Positions 7,397 through 16,453 of a stretch of DNA of 64,000 nucleotides are shown piece after piece (within the stretch, counting starts at the first letter, position 1; each line of letters starts with the position of its first letter). Source of the DNA: Chitinophaga ginsengisegetis. Lineage in GTDB: Bacteria; Bacteroidota; Bacteroidia; Chitinophagales; Chitinophagaceae. The stretch lies in contig NZ_FUZZ01000003.1 in assembly GCF_900168065.1 (NCBI RefSeq), forward strand, positions 372,001-436,000, given 5' to 3'. A model generated the notes under the pieces. That model was not told the DNA's origin. It saw nothing but the letters and a program-made list of their open reading frames with translations, and did not search any database. Position numbers and translations under genes: made by a program.

Positions 7397-7672
7397 ATGA
7401 GCAAAGAACCAATAAATGTGCTACTTGACATTCATACCAAACTTTCCAGTCTTCCTGTGCTGTTCAGGGAGAAAGTATGTGAAGAATGCAACTGGAGCAC
7501 ACCCACATTTTATCGCAAGATGCGCGGAAGAGATAAACCCAATCCAAATGAGAAAGGAAAAATCATTCCGGCACTCAGCAATGCGGAAAAGCAACGAATC
7601 ATTGAAATTATGGAAGAAGTATTTGCATCCGGCGAAGATGACCTGGAAAAATACCGGAAACCTTCCAAATGA
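7397..7672 (+). CDS. Small HTH-like protein (91 aa)
   Basis: A 91-residue basic protein. The segment FREKVCEECNWSTPTFYRKM (about residues 23-42) reads like a helix-turn-helix, with WSTPTFYRKMRG as the recognition helix. It is followed by a second helix, SNAEKQRIIEIMEEVFASGE. Short single-HTH proteins of this kind occur widely in Bacteroidota, but I cannot assign a family. It sits alone behind an AT-rich region with a palindrome at its promoter and a strong terminator after it, so it forms its own transcription unit, possibly autoregulated. Confidence 0.65.
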   Translation: MSKEPINVLLDIHTKLSSLPVLFREKVCEECNWSTPTFYRKMRGRDKPNPNEKGKIIPALSNAEKQRIIEIMEEVFASGEDDLEKYRKPSK

Positions 7673-7733
7673 TCACTGTTGCCTTTCATCCCGCCGTTTG
7701 TAGAAACATCTTCCGTAAAAGTAATCAAGCGCC

Positions 7734-7777
7734 GTAAAGCCTTGTTCGCCACCCCGGGCTAACAAGGCTTTACTTTT
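7734..7777 (+). terminator. Rho-independent terminator after small HTH-like gene
   Basis: GTAAAGCCTTGTT (7734-7746) pairs perfectly with AACAAGGCTTTAC (7761-7773), followed by TTTT. The 13-bp stem with a 14-nt loop ends the transcript of the gene at 7397-7672. Confidence 0.8.
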
Positions 7778-7886
7778 AACCTTTCAGTTAACCAGGATCC
7801 CCTTCTGCATACCGTATCCCCCGGTAAGCATCCTCTTAAATACATCTATTATCCTTCCCGTCAGCATCAACTAAGTTTTTCTTTTT

Positions 7887-7906
7887 AAAACTAAATTCTT
7901 AGTTTT
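7887..7906. promoter_or_regulatory. Palindrome upstream of TPR protein gene
   Basis: AAAACTAA (7887-7894) and TTAGTTTT (7899-7906) form a perfect 8-bp inverted repeat with a 4-nt loop, 20 bp before the ATG at 7927. A third, direct copy of the core (AACTAAG) lies at 7869-7875. It could be an operator or a leader hairpin. Confidence 0.35.
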
Positions 7907-7926
7907 AAAGATAAATACTACTTCTT

Positions 7927-9072
7927 ATGCATCGGACAACCCAGTGGTTTATCAGCCTGTTTCTACTCATCAATATCACAACAGCCGCACAGGCGCAGGA
8001 ATCTATCGACCGCACCCAACTGATGGAATACCTCCAGAACCAACAGTATGATGCCGCCATCAGCTATCTGCAGCCACGTGTACAGGAAAATAACATCGCG
8101 CAGCTTTCCCTCCTGGCATATACCTATTACCTGTCAGGAAAAACAAAAGACGCCATGACCCACTATGAAAAGGTATTGGCATTGGACAGTAACAATATAC
8201 CGGCACATCAGTACCTTGCCAGCATCAGCATGCAGCTGGAAAGCCCGCTGCCGGCCATTTTTCACTACCGGCAAATTGTACGGCTGCAACCCGCCAATGC
8301 CACGGCATACAAACAACTCAGCTTCGCCTGCTTCGCAGCACAACAGCCGGATACCGCCTTTATTTACCTGCAAAAAGCATATACGCTCAACCCGGCAGAT
8401 CCAAAAGTAACCGCACGCCTCGGGGAAGAACTGATCGAAAAGCAACAATATCCGCAGGCAGACAGCATCCTGCGCACCTTTCTGAAAACAGATTCCCTTC
8501 AGCCCACTGTTATCATGACCGCCATCAGATCGGCCTGGTTCCTGAAAAACTATACCCGCTGCACAGACCTCGGTACACAACTGATGCGCATGAATATCCT
8601 GTCGCCCAATACCTTCAGCATTGTTGCTGCCGCCTGGTATACGCTCAAACAATACCAGCAATGCATCGGTGTATACGAATACCTCCTTGCCAATAAGGGT
8701 CAGTCTGAAAGCATTATGTATTACGCAGCCCTCGCGTACACCGAATTAAAAAACTATACCGCCAGCAATGAACTGCTGCAAACCTGCATCGACATGGCCA
8801 CCTCTAAAAGCCTGGATAGTTACTATAGCGGAAAGTCGGCCAACTACGAAGGGCTCCGCCAATACAAATCAGCCGTCGCCAACCTGGATACGGCCTACTA
8901 CCTTTTTCATCAACCCCTGCGCCAATACAGTATTGGCCGCATTTACGAGGTACATCTCCATAACAAACCGCTTGCTACCCGTTACTATAAACGCTACTTA
9001 CAGCTAGGCAATCCCACCAACCCCCAGGAAGCAGATGTTTACAAATACCTCCGCTCATATGTTGAAAAATAA
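7927..9072 (+). CDS. Secreted TPR-repeat protein
   Basis: A 381-residue protein with a signal peptide (FISLFLLINITTAAQAQ, cleavage near residue 24) followed by tetratricopeptide repeats over almost the whole mature length. Examples are LSLLAYTYYLSGKTKDAMTH, PAHQYLASISMQLESPLPAI and AYKQLSFACFAAQQPDTAFI. The repeats have the usual W/L/G/Y/A/P positions. TPR proteins are scaffolds; in Bacteroidota, periplasmic ones often serve envelope complexes, but nothing here fixes a partner. It is a single-gene unit between the terminator at 7734-7777 and acs. Confidence 0.8.
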   Translation: MHRTTQWFISLFLLINITTAAQAQESIDRTQLMEYLQNQQYDAAISYLQPRVQENNIAQLSLLAYTYYLSGKTKDAMTHYEKVLALDSNNIPAHQYLASISMQLESPLPAIFHYRQIVRLQPANATAYKQLSFACFAAQQPDTAFIYLQKAYTLNPADPKVTARLGEELIEKQQYPQADSILRTFLKTDSLQPTVIMTAIRSAWFLKNYTRCTDLGTQLMRMNILSPNTFSIVAAAWYTLKQYQQCIGVYEYLLANKGQSESIMYYAALAYTELKNYTASNELLQTCIDMATSKSLDSYYSGKSANYEGLRQYKSAVANLDTAYYLFHQPLRQYSIGRIYEVHLHNKPLATRYYKRYLQLGNPTNPQEADVYKYLRSYVEK

Positions 9073-9184
9073 TCTGCTTTTAATATGATTTTTTAGATTA
9101 TTTCTACCAAACCATCTGGTTTTTCTTAAATTTAAAGCCCGTTAGGAAAATGCTTGTACTTAACCAATAAACAATTACGGTGCT

Positions 9185-11098
9185 ATGTCGTACCCATACC
9201 AGATCAAGAGTATCGAAGATTATCAGCAGGCTTATCAACAGAGTGTTATTGACCCGGAAGGCTTCTGGGCTAATGTAGCAGACCATTTTTACTGGCGTCG
9301 CAAATGGGACAAGGTATTGGACTGGAATTTTAAAGACCCGGAAATCAAATGGTTTACCGGTGCTAAACTAAACATTACAGAAAACTGCCTGGATCGTCAT
9401 CTGGGCACATTGGGTAATACTCCTGCCATCATCTGGGAGCCCAACGATCCCGAAGAACACCACCGCATTATCACTTACCGCGACTTATACAACAAAGTTT
9501 GCCAGTTTGCGAATGTGCTGAAGAACAACGGTGTTAAAAAAGGCGACCGTGTTTGCATTTACATGGGCATGATCCCGGAACTGGCTATCGCCATCCTGGC
9601 CTGCGCCCGTATTGGCGCGGTTCACTCCGTAGTATTCGGAGGATTCAGCGCCCAATCTATTGCCGACAGGATACAGGATGCACAGTGCAGCCTGGTGATC
9701 ACCTGCGACGGCGCCTATCGCGGCGCGAAGGATATCCCGCTGAAATCCGTTATGGACGATGCGTTGATGGCATGTCCATCTGTAAAAAAAGTAATTGTAT
9801 GTACCCGCACCCGCACCCCGGTAAGTATGCTGAAAGGCAGGGACCTGTGGTGGGAAGATGAAATAAAACAGGTGGAAACAATGGGCAATCCGCCCTGTCC
9901 CGCCGAAGAAATGGATGCAGAAGATCTCCTGTTCATCCTCTATACTTCCGGCTCCACCGGCAAACCTAAAGGCGTGGTACACACCTGCGCCGGCTACATG
10001 GTTTACGCCAACTACACCTTTGTAAATACCTTCCAGTACCAGCCCGGTGAAGTATATTTCTGTACTGCAGATATCGGCTGGATCACCGGTCACAGTTACA
10101 TTGCCTACGGTCCGCTCAGCGCAGGCGCCACCACCCTCATGTTTGAAGGGGTGCCTACTTATCCGGATGCAGGCCGGCTGTGGGAAATTGTAGATAAATT
10201 CCGTGTAAACACCTTATATACCGCACCAACAGCTATCCGCAGCTTAATGAGCTATGGCCTCGGCCCGGTTAATCATAAAGATCTCAGCTCCCTCAAAAAA
10301 CTGGGCAGCGTGGGAGAACCGATCAACGAAGAAGCATGGCATTGGTTTAAAGATAATATCGGCAAGGGCAAATGCCCCATCGTGGATACCTGGTGGCAAA
10401 CAGAAACCGGTGGTATCATGATCACTCCTATTGCCGGCATCACCAAAGAAAAACCAGGATACGCCACCCTGCCGCTGCCAGGTGTACAACCTATCCTGGT
10501 AGATGAAAATGGAAAAGAACTCAAAGGCAACGGCGTAAGCGGTAACCTCTGTATCAAGTTCCCATGGCCAGGTATGCTGCGCAGCACCTACGGCGACCAC
10601 GAACGTTTCCGCAAAACATATTTCTCTACCTACGAAAATCTCTACTTCACCGGCGACGGCTGTATGAGAGATGAAGACGGCTACTACAAAATTACCGGCC
10701 GCGTGGACGACGTACTCAATGTAAGCGGCCACCGAATCGGTACCGCGGAAGTGGAAAACGCCATCAATATGCACGCCGGCGTAGTGGAAAGCGCCGTGGT
10801 TGGGTATCCTCACGATATTAAAGGCCAGGGCATTTATGCTTACGTGATCACCGAACGGCTCACACATGATCCCGAACTGACTAAAAAAGATATCGCGCAA
10901 ACAGTGGCCCGCATCATCGGCCCCATTGCAAAACCAGATAAGATACAGATTGTAAGCGGTTTGCCTAAAACCCGTTCCGGCAAAATTATGCGCCGCATCC
11001 TGCGCAAAATTGCTGAAAACGATATGGACAACTTAGGCGATATCTCTACCCTGCTGGATCCTGGTGTGGTAGACGAAATCAAGAAAGGAAAACTGTAA
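9185..11098 (+). CDS. acs: Acetyl-CoA synthetase (AMP-forming)
   Basis: A 637-residue enzyme of normal Acs length that activates acetate to acetyl-CoA through acetyl-adenylate. It shows the adenylate-forming loop YTSGSTGKPKGVVHT, the Acs-specific WWQTETGGIMITP motif, the hinge ITGRVDDVLNVSGHRIGTAE, and the C-terminal catalytic lysine loop PKTRSGKIMRRILR, the site of regulatory acetylation in this family. The N-terminal ACAS domain (YQQSVIDPEGFWANVADHFY) is intact. It is a single-gene unit with a terminator hairpin 26 bp after the stop. No clear TTG/TAnnTTTG promoter was found in the 112-bp gap before it. Confidence 0.97.
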   Translation: MSYPYQIKSIEDYQQAYQQSVIDPEGFWANVADHFYWRRKWDKVLDWNFKDPEIKWFTGAKLNITENCLDRHLGTLGNTPAIIWEPNDPEEHHRIITYRDLYNKVCQFANVLKNNGVKKGDRVCIYMGMIPELAIAILACARIGAVHSVVFGGFSAQSIADRIQDAQCSLVITCDGAYRGAKDIPLKSVMDDALMACPSVKKVIVCTRTRTPVSMLKGRDLWWEDEIKQVETMGNPPCPAEEMDAEDLLFILYTSGSTGKPKGVVHTCAGYMVYANYTFVNTFQYQPGEVYFCTADIGWITGHSYIAYGPLSAGATTLMFEGVPTYPDAGRLWEIVDKFRVNTLYTAPTAIRSLMSYGLGPVNHKDLSSLKKLGSVGEPINEEAWHWFKDNIGKGKCPIVDTWWQTETGGIMITPIAGITKEKPGYATLPLPGVQPILVDENGKELKGNGVSGNLCIKFPWPGMLRSTYGDHERFRKTYFSTYENLYFTGDGCMRDEDGYYKITGRVDDVLNVSGHRIGTAEVENAINMHAGVVESAVVGYPHDIKGQGIYAYVITERLTHDPELTKKDIAQTVARIIGPIAKPDKIQIVSGLPKTRSGKIMRRILRKIAENDMDNLGDISTLLDPGVVDEIKKGKL

Positions 11099-11123
11099 CA
11101 TATTCCGGAGCTATTTAAAAACG

Positions 11124-11152
11124 AAGGGATGCAGGATAACTCCGCATCCCTT
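11124..11152 (+). terminator. Terminator after acs
   Basis: AAGGGATGC (11124-11132) pairs with GCATCCCTT (11144-11152) around an 11-nt loop; a short T run follows (TTTG). Confidence 0.65.
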
Positions 11153-11171
11153 TGTTATACCTGATTATACA

Positions 11172-12116
11172 ATGAAGCGTTTCTTCAAAAGGCTGGCATG
11201 GACCTGCGTAGTCCTTTTCATATTACTCAATATCATCGGGGCCTTTCATGCCTGGAAGTTCACCCACTTCTATGAAGACGGTGGCCGCAGGAATAAACTC
11301 CCGGAACAAATGAGCACCGGGGAAAAAATAAAAACCATCCTGTTTGGCGTGCGCATCGCCAAATCCGCTACTACCAGTTTTCCATTGGTACCTTATGAAA
11401 CCGTATTGTTGCATACCGCCGGCGGGCTCCGGCTCGAAGGCTGGTGGATCCCGGCCAAAGCAGCTAAAGGCACCGTTATCCTGTTTCATGGTTACAACGG
11501 TAATAAAGGCTCGCTGTTTCCGGAAGCGGACCGTTTCCGCTCACTTGGCTACAATACTTTTTTACTCGATTTCCGCGCCCACGGTAACAGCGAAGGATAT
11601 ACCTGCAGCGTGGGCTACAAAGAAGCAGAAGATGTAAAACTGGCCTGGGACTACGTAAAAGAAAAAAGCAACCAGCCCATCATCCTCTGGGGGGTAAGTA
11701 TGGGTGCTGCCGCTATTTTAAAGGCGGTTCCTGAATATGGGCTCACACCAAAGCAGCTGATCCTTCAGTGTCCGTTTGCCACGCTTACAGACGCCGTAAA
11801 AAGCAGGATGCGCTCCGTTCACCTGCCGGCATTTCCGTTTTCACAGATACTTACCTTCTGGGGAGGAGTGGAACAGGGTTTCTGGGGCGCCGGTTTTAAG
11901 CCGGAAAGATACGCCCGTCAAATACATATGCCGGTGCTATATTTCTACGGAAAACAGGATATCCGGGTAATGCCACAAGAAACGCAGGAGGTATTTTCCC
12001 ATTTGGGCACCCGGCAAAAAAAACTGTATATTTTCCCCAATGCAGGCCACCAGTCGTTTTGCGGCAAAGATTCCGTAGCCTGGATGAAGGAAGTCTCCGC
12101 TTTTCTGCAACAATAA
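11172..12116 (+). CDS. Membrane-anchored alpha/beta hydrolase
   Basis: A 314-residue alpha/beta hydrolase with an N-terminal membrane anchor (TCVVLFILLNIIGAF, residues 11-25). The catalytic triad can be read as Ser176 in the nucleophile elbow GVSMG, Asp263 (FYGKQDIRV) and His293 (NAGHQSF). The oxyanion-hole segment is LFHGYNGNKGS. This arrangement matches the BAAT/FrsA-like or YqkD-type hydrolases with a single anchor facing outward. The substrate is not predictable. It lies 73 bp after acs, separated by a terminator, and is followed by its own hairpin. Confidence 0.85.
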   Translation: MKRFFKRLAWTCVVLFILLNIIGAFHAWKFTHFYEDGGRRNKLPEQMSTGEKIKTILFGVRIAKSATTSFPLVPYETVLLHTAGGLRLEGWWIPAKAAKGTVILFHGYNGNKGSLFPEADRFRSLGYNTFLLDFRAHGNSEGYTCSVGYKEAEDVKLAWDYVKEKSNQPIILWGVSMGAAAILKAVPEYGLTPKQLILQCPFATLTDAVKSRMRSVHLPAFPFSQILTFWGGVEQGFWGAGFKPERYARQIHMPVLYFYGKQDIRVMPQETQEVFSHLGTRQKKLYIFPNAGHQSFCGKDSVAWMKEVSAFLQQ

Positions 12117-12119
12117 AAA

Positions 12120-12150
12120 AGCGCGCACCATACGAGTGGAGCGCGCTCTT
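12120..12150 (+). terminator. Terminator after hydrolase gene
   Basis: AGCGCGC (12120-12126) pairs with GCGCGCT (12141-12147), preceded by an A run and followed by CTT. It begins 3 bp after the stop at 12116. The following 12151-12291 stretch contains no gene or RNA that I can recognise. Confidence 0.6.
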
Positions 12151-12291
12151 CACAGGATCTGACCCGCCGTTTATATTTGAGTCATGATGCAGTATCACTG
12201 CACCACTAGATGCCGTACCTGTTTATGGCGGAGGCTAAATTACAACATGCAACTGCCGCCGGAAGTCACTGCAAATTAATCAGCAAAAACC

Positions 12292-12858
12292 TTACCGGCG
12301 AATAACCACCGGAGTACCTACTTTGATTACCTCATATAATTCATTGACATCCGAGTTTTTCATACTGACACAACCCAATGTCCAGTTAATACGTGCTTCC
12401 ACATAGCTATCCCGGATCCCGGAATTATATTCTACCCCGTGGATACCGATAGCCCCGCCAATACTGGCGCTCGACGATACCATACCCTGTGACTGACGGT
12501 CACGGAATTTCTGCCAGGACACCTCGTTGGGATAGTCCAGCAGCATGAACCGGCTCCAGCTTTTATCCACTCTTTTGGTTAAAATATGGAAGGTCCCTTC
12601 CGGTGTTCTGCGATCACCTTCAACTTGTTTATCGGTTTGGTCGCGGTTACCAAATACCACCTTGTAGATTTTTCTCAACGTTACGTCTTCATATACATAC
12701 AACCGGTAATCGCTTTTATCTATCAGCAGGAAAATTTTATCAGGATCAATGTTGGCAGCATTTAACCTTACACTATACAAATCAGATTCGTTGATAAATC
12801 CACTTAGCGGCAGCAGCAACAGAACAGCTACCAACCAGTAATGACAGCACTTCTTCAT
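12292..12858 (-). CDS. L,D-transpeptidase (YkuD domain)
   Basis: A 188-residue secreted enzyme: signal peptide (YWLVAVLLLLPLSG) followed by one YkuD domain. The catalytic signature is complete: His140 in AIGIHGVE and Cys163 in NWTLGCVSMKNSDV. L,D-transpeptidases form 3-3 crosslinks in peptidoglycan or attach proteins to it; related enzymes work as carboxypeptidases. It has no peptidoglycan-binding domain, as in other short Bacteroidota members. It is a single gene, convergent with the hydrolase and upstream of a bidirectional terminator shared with the M16 protease region. Confidence 0.9.
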   Translation of the reverse strand: MKKCCHYWLVAVLLLLPLSGFINESDLYSVRLNAANIDPDKIFLLIDKSDYRLYVYEDVTLRKIYKVVFGNRDQTDKQVEGDRRTPEGTFHILTKRVDKSWSRFMLLDYPNEVSWQKFRDRQSQGMVSSSASIGGAIGIHGVEYNSGIRDSYVEARINWTLGCVSMKNSDVNELYEVIKVGTPVVIRR

Positions 12859-12925
12859 AGGAGTAATAAATATGCTGATAACGTAGCAGAAGAATAATTT
12901 ATTGTTTGGGAGATGGGTAGAAAAT

Positions 12926-12960
12926 AGAAAGGCACAAAGCTTTACGCTTTGTGCCTTTCT
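12926..12960. terminator. Terminator of the M16 protease gene
   Basis: AGAAAGGCACAAAGC (12926-12940) and GCTTTGTGCCTTTCT (12946-12960) form a perfect 15-bp stem around TTTAC. It sits 28 bp past the stop of the minus-strand protease gene. On that strand the stem is followed by ATTTTCTACC. Confidence 0.75.
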
Positions 12961-12987
12961 ATCTTACCTGATTTTTTCTTACCGTAA

Positions 12988-15927
12988 TCAGTAGCCGAAA
13001 ATCTCTTCCAGCGTGAGTTTCTTCACATCGCCATATTTTTTCAGATCGTCCATGCTGATCTTCTTTTCAGAAGCAACAATGCAATAAGTATATGGTTTAT
13101 GCGCGAGGTTCTCTTCGTGGAACTTCTTCACTTCGTCAAAATTCATTTTGTCGATAGACTCGTACACCTGTTTGCGGATATCCGTATTTAATCCCAGCTT
13201 CTGAGCCGCCAGGTAACTGAAAATGATACCATCGTTGGTGATACGTTCTGTTTCAATATCCTGTTTCATGCTTTCCTTGGCGGTTTGCAGCAGTTTATCG
13301 GCACGGGGCATATCGTTCAGCAGTTCGTTCATACCTACAATAGCGTCATTCATTTTATCTGCCTGGCTACCTACGTAAGCCACTACAGAATAGCGCTCAT
13401 CTTTTTTATCAGGAGATGCGTAATAAGCATAGGTAGAATAAGCCAGCGCTTTGGATTCACGGATGGTTTGGAATACTACAGATCCCATACCGCCACCAAA
13501 GTAACTGTTGAACAGGGTAACCACACCTGTGTTAGCCGGATTGTATACCGTTGAATTTCTCAGCCAGTTTACTTCTGTCTGTACCATATCATAATCTGCA
13601 AACAGCACCTGGTTTTTATCCTGGTTGTCTTTCGCGAATTTCACGGCTTCCGGTGTAGCTTTAAAGGTGGTTGGCAACGGATGCAGTTTTTTCACATCAG
13701 CTGCGGCAGTGGCCAGTGGCTGTGGTCCCCAGTAAATGATGGTATGCTTGTAAGTAGGCAGTTCATGTAAAATGGTAACGAGTTCTGATGCGGAAATACC
13801 GTCCAGCTCAGCCTGGCTTAACTGGTTGTTAAACGGATTTTTAGCGCCATACATCGCGTAATTTACCACCCCTTTCATAATAGCGCCCTTATTCAGTTTG
13901 CTGTCGGAGCGGCCTTTCTGGATACGGCCTTTCAGTGCTGCCAGGGCCTCTTCGTTAGGCTTGCAGTTAGCAATCACATGTTCAAATAAGGTAACGGCCT
14001 TATCAAAATTTTCCTGCAAACCACTGATCACGATTGTGGTGTTTTCAGTGGATGCGGATACGCTGAAGTTACAGGCAATGTTATAAAACTCCTTGCTGAT
14101 CTGCTCAGAGGTATATTTATCCGTGCTCAGGTATTGCAGGTATTGCGCTGCCAGGGCCAGTTTCTTATTGCTCCAGGTACCCATATCGAAACGGTAGTAC
14201 AGGTGGAAAAGACCGTTGTCTTTGTTCTGCACATACATCATATCGGTGTTGCCCACCGCTGTTTTCTGGATATCTTTCTCATAATCCAGCCATTGTGGTT
14301 TTACCGGTGTGGCTGGTATAGCGGCCACCTCCTGCAGGAAAGATGATTGTGCTTCCCTGTTTACTTCTACCGGGGTAATGGCAGGCTTCTCCACTTTTTC
14401 GATGTTCTTGTCTTCGCCCTTGCGTTTGTAAATAATTACATAGTTGTCGTTGAGGAATTTATTGGCGTAGTCAACAATCTGTTTTTTGTTAACCGTACCC
14501 ATATCATCCACATAGGCCACATCGTACACCCAGTTTTTACCCCTGCTCTTGATGAAACCATCCATGAGGGCGGTAGCGCGGTTGTTATTGCTTTCCAGTC
14601 CCTGCAGTTCGCTCAGTTTGGCGTTATTAACGATGGCTTTCACCAGGGTTTCATCAAAATCTCCTTTCTTCAGGATCTCCAGTTGACCCAGTAAAAGTGC
14701 TTTTACTTCTTCCAGGGTTTGGCCCTGTTTGGCTTTACCACTCAGCGAGAAGATGGAATAGTCTTTCAGGCCCATTACACCGGCACTGGCGTTCAGTACT
14801 TTCTGTTGTCTGTTGATATTCAGGTCCATTAAACCTGCTTTACCATTTTCCAGTATAGACGACATTACGCCCAGTACCAGGTTGGATTTGGTATCGAGCG
14901 CACCGGGCATTCTGAAGGCGATATCTACGCTTTCAGCATCGGGGCCCAGTACTTCTTTTACTACCGGTGATTTGATTGGGGCTTCCGGAGCAGGCTTGTA
15001 TTCCTTTACCGGTTTGGCTTTCATGTAACTGAATTTCTGATCGATAGATTTGATCACGTAATCCGGATCAAAATCACCCGCCATTACGATGGCCATGTTG
15101 TTTGGCACATAGTATTCGTTGTAGAATTCGCGGATTACTTTCAGGTTTGGATTTTTGAGATGCTCAACGGTACCGATGGTAGATTGCTGACCATAATTAT
15201 GTGTGGGAAACAGGGCTGCGAGCATCGTTTCGTACACTTTGCGGCCGTCGTTATCCAGTCCGCGGTTCTTTTCCTCGTATACCGCTTCCAGTTCGGTGTG
15301 GAACAGGCGGAAAACGGGATCGCGAAAGCGCTCGGCCTGTACGGTCAGGTATTTGTCTATGGCATTGGAAGGAATATCTTCCTCATAGATGGTTTCTTCC
15401 ACCCAGGTATGCGCGTTGGTACCCTGCGCGCCCATGCCCGACATCATTTTGTCGTATTCATTGGCGATCGCATATTTGGCGGCCACTCCGGAAACGCTGT
15501 CTATTTGATGATAAACTGCTTTACGGGCAGCCGGGTCCACTGTTTTATTGTATTTATCATACAAATTGGAGATCTCGTCGATCAGTGGTTTTTCCTTTGC
15601 CCAGTTGAGCGAACCATACTTTTCGGTGCCTTTAAACAGGAGGTGTTCCAGGTAATGCGCCAGGCCGGTGTGGTCTTTCGGATCGTTATCGCTACCGGCG
15701 CGGGTGCCGATCAGTGTCTGGATGCGGGGATCTTTTTTATTGACACTCAGGATAACTGTGAGGCCGTTTTTCAGTGTGTAGAAACGTGCCTTCATGGGAT
15801 CATCGGAAACGTACTTATAGGTGTAACCGCCAGCAGTAGCCTCCTTCCATTGATATTTTCCCTGGGCTCCCGCTACTTTCAGCGAGCAGGCAAACAGGAA
15901 TAGTAATACGACTCTTTTAAGACTCAT
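12988..15927 (-). CDS. M16 family zinc metalloprotease (two-domain)
   Basis: A 979-residue secreted protease with a signal peptide (VVLLFLFACSLKVAGAQG). The inverted zinc motif HYLEH (His91, Glu94 as the base, His95) lies in GLAHYLEHLLFKGTEKYG, with the third ligand Glu expected in the ELEAVYEEKNRG helix. A second, catalytically inactive M16 half follows (from about residue 530), carrying the conserved Arg/Tyr region near SKALAYSTYAYYAS. This pitrilysin/insulinase-like arrangement degrades peptides in a clamshell chamber. It lies alone on the minus strand with a -7 box upstream. Confidence 0.92.
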   Translation of the reverse strand: MSLKRVVLLFLFACSLKVAGAQGKYQWKEATAGGYTYKYVSDDPMKARFYTLKNGLTVILSVNKKDPRIQTLIGTRAGSDNDPKDHTGLAHYLEHLLFKGTEKYGSLNWAKEKPLIDEISNLYDKYNKTVDPAARKAVYHQIDSVSGVAAKYAIANEYDKMMSGMGAQGTNAHTWVEETIYEEDIPSNAIDKYLTVQAERFRDPVFRLFHTELEAVYEEKNRGLDNDGRKVYETMLAALFPTHNYGQQSTIGTVEHLKNPNLKVIREFYNEYYVPNNMAIVMAGDFDPDYVIKSIDQKFSYMKAKPVKEYKPAPEAPIKSPVVKEVLGPDAESVDIAFRMPGALDTKSNLVLGVMSSILENGKAGLMDLNINRQQKVLNASAGVMGLKDYSIFSLSGKAKQGQTLEEVKALLLGQLEILKKGDFDETLVKAIVNNAKLSELQGLESNNNRATALMDGFIKSRGKNWVYDVAYVDDMGTVNKKQIVDYANKFLNDNYVIIYKRKGEDKNIEKVEKPAITPVEVNREAQSSFLQEVAAIPATPVKPQWLDYEKDIQKTAVGNTDMMYVQNKDNGLFHLYYRFDMGTWSNKKLALAAQYLQYLSTDKYTSEQISKEFYNIACNFSVSASTENTTIVISGLQENFDKAVTLFEHVIANCKPNEEALAALKGRIQKGRSDSKLNKGAIMKGVVNYAMYGAKNPFNNQLSQAELDGISASELVTILHELPTYKHTIIYWGPQPLATAAADVKKLHPLPTTFKATPEAVKFAKDNQDKNQVLFADYDMVQTEVNWLRNSTVYNPANTGVVTLFNSYFGGGMGSVVFQTIRESKALAYSTYAYYASPDKKDERYSVVAYVGSQADKMNDAIVGMNELLNDMPRADKLLQTAKESMKQDIETERITNDGIIFSYLAAQKLGLNTDIRKQVYESIDKMNFDEVKKFHEENLAHKPYTYCIVASEKKISMDDLKKYGDVKKLTLEEIFGY

Positions 15928-15958
15928 ACAAATAGTTGGTTTTTTGAAATTAGTCTGT

Positions 15959-15966
15959 CAAATATA
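15959..15966 (-). promoter_or_regulatory. -7 box of the M16 protease gene
   Basis: On the minus strand the sequence reads TATATTTG, a perfect TAnnTTTG match, 32 bp upstream of the ATG at 15927. No TTG at the ideal -33 distance. Confidence 0.5.
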
Positions 15967-16082
15967 CCGGAAGTCCAAATTATAAAGCGGGAAAAAAGGG
16001 GAGAATTGTATGAGCGGTAGATGCATAGGAGTTGCAACCGGTTGCCGGCCCGGTGATCAACTTAACAAGATAAGGGGTGATC

Positions 16083-16424
16083 TCAGGGGTTCTGATTATT
16101 ATAAATGGTATACTTTCCTCTTACAAAAACCTGGTTAAAAAGCAGGGAATCTATGGCCTTGCTGTTATTAACGGTTTGTTTTTTCGCCTTCGGCCGGCTC
16201 CTGTTACGGCTAACCGGAACGGCTATGGTATTGGAGGCAGGAACTACCTGGGAAATGTACCTGGCAGCAGGGATGCCGGCTGGTGCAACCGCTAACGGCA
16301 ACTGCTCTGGCTGATCAATAAGTAAATTGTTTTTTTCGAGTCTAACGCCTAACAAACGTTTCTCACAGGAGTGAATCCATGCAATGCAACCAATACATGT
16401 CATCAAAGCAACAAAAGAACGCAT
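16083..16424 (-). CDS. Small secreted hypothetical protein
   Basis: A 113-residue protein beginning at the ATG at 16424. A possible GTG lies two codons earlier, but the ATG gives MRSFVALMTCIGCIAWIHSC, a lipoprotein-like signal sequence ending in Cys. The remainder is low in recognisable motifs, with a basic patch (SRNRSRPKAKKQT). It is 29 bp downstream of the outer-membrane beta-barrel gene and could be the last gene of the sigma-factor operon. No family is recognised; an overlapping opposite-strand frame is shorter and less convincing. Confidence 0.5.
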   Translation of the reverse strand: MRSFVALMTCIGCIAWIHSCEKRLLGVRLEKNNLLIDQPEQLPLAVAPAGIPAARYISQVVPASNTIAVPVSRNRSRPKAKKQTVNNSKAIDSLLFNQVFVRGKYTIYNNQNP

Positions 16425-16453
16425 AAACACAATTTAGGACTGGCTAATAAATC

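Noticed and set aside
12151..12291. Possible tRNA-like segment between hydrolase and L,D-transpeptidase genes
   Set aside because: No TpsiC-loop consensus or cloverleaf could be drawn on either strand.
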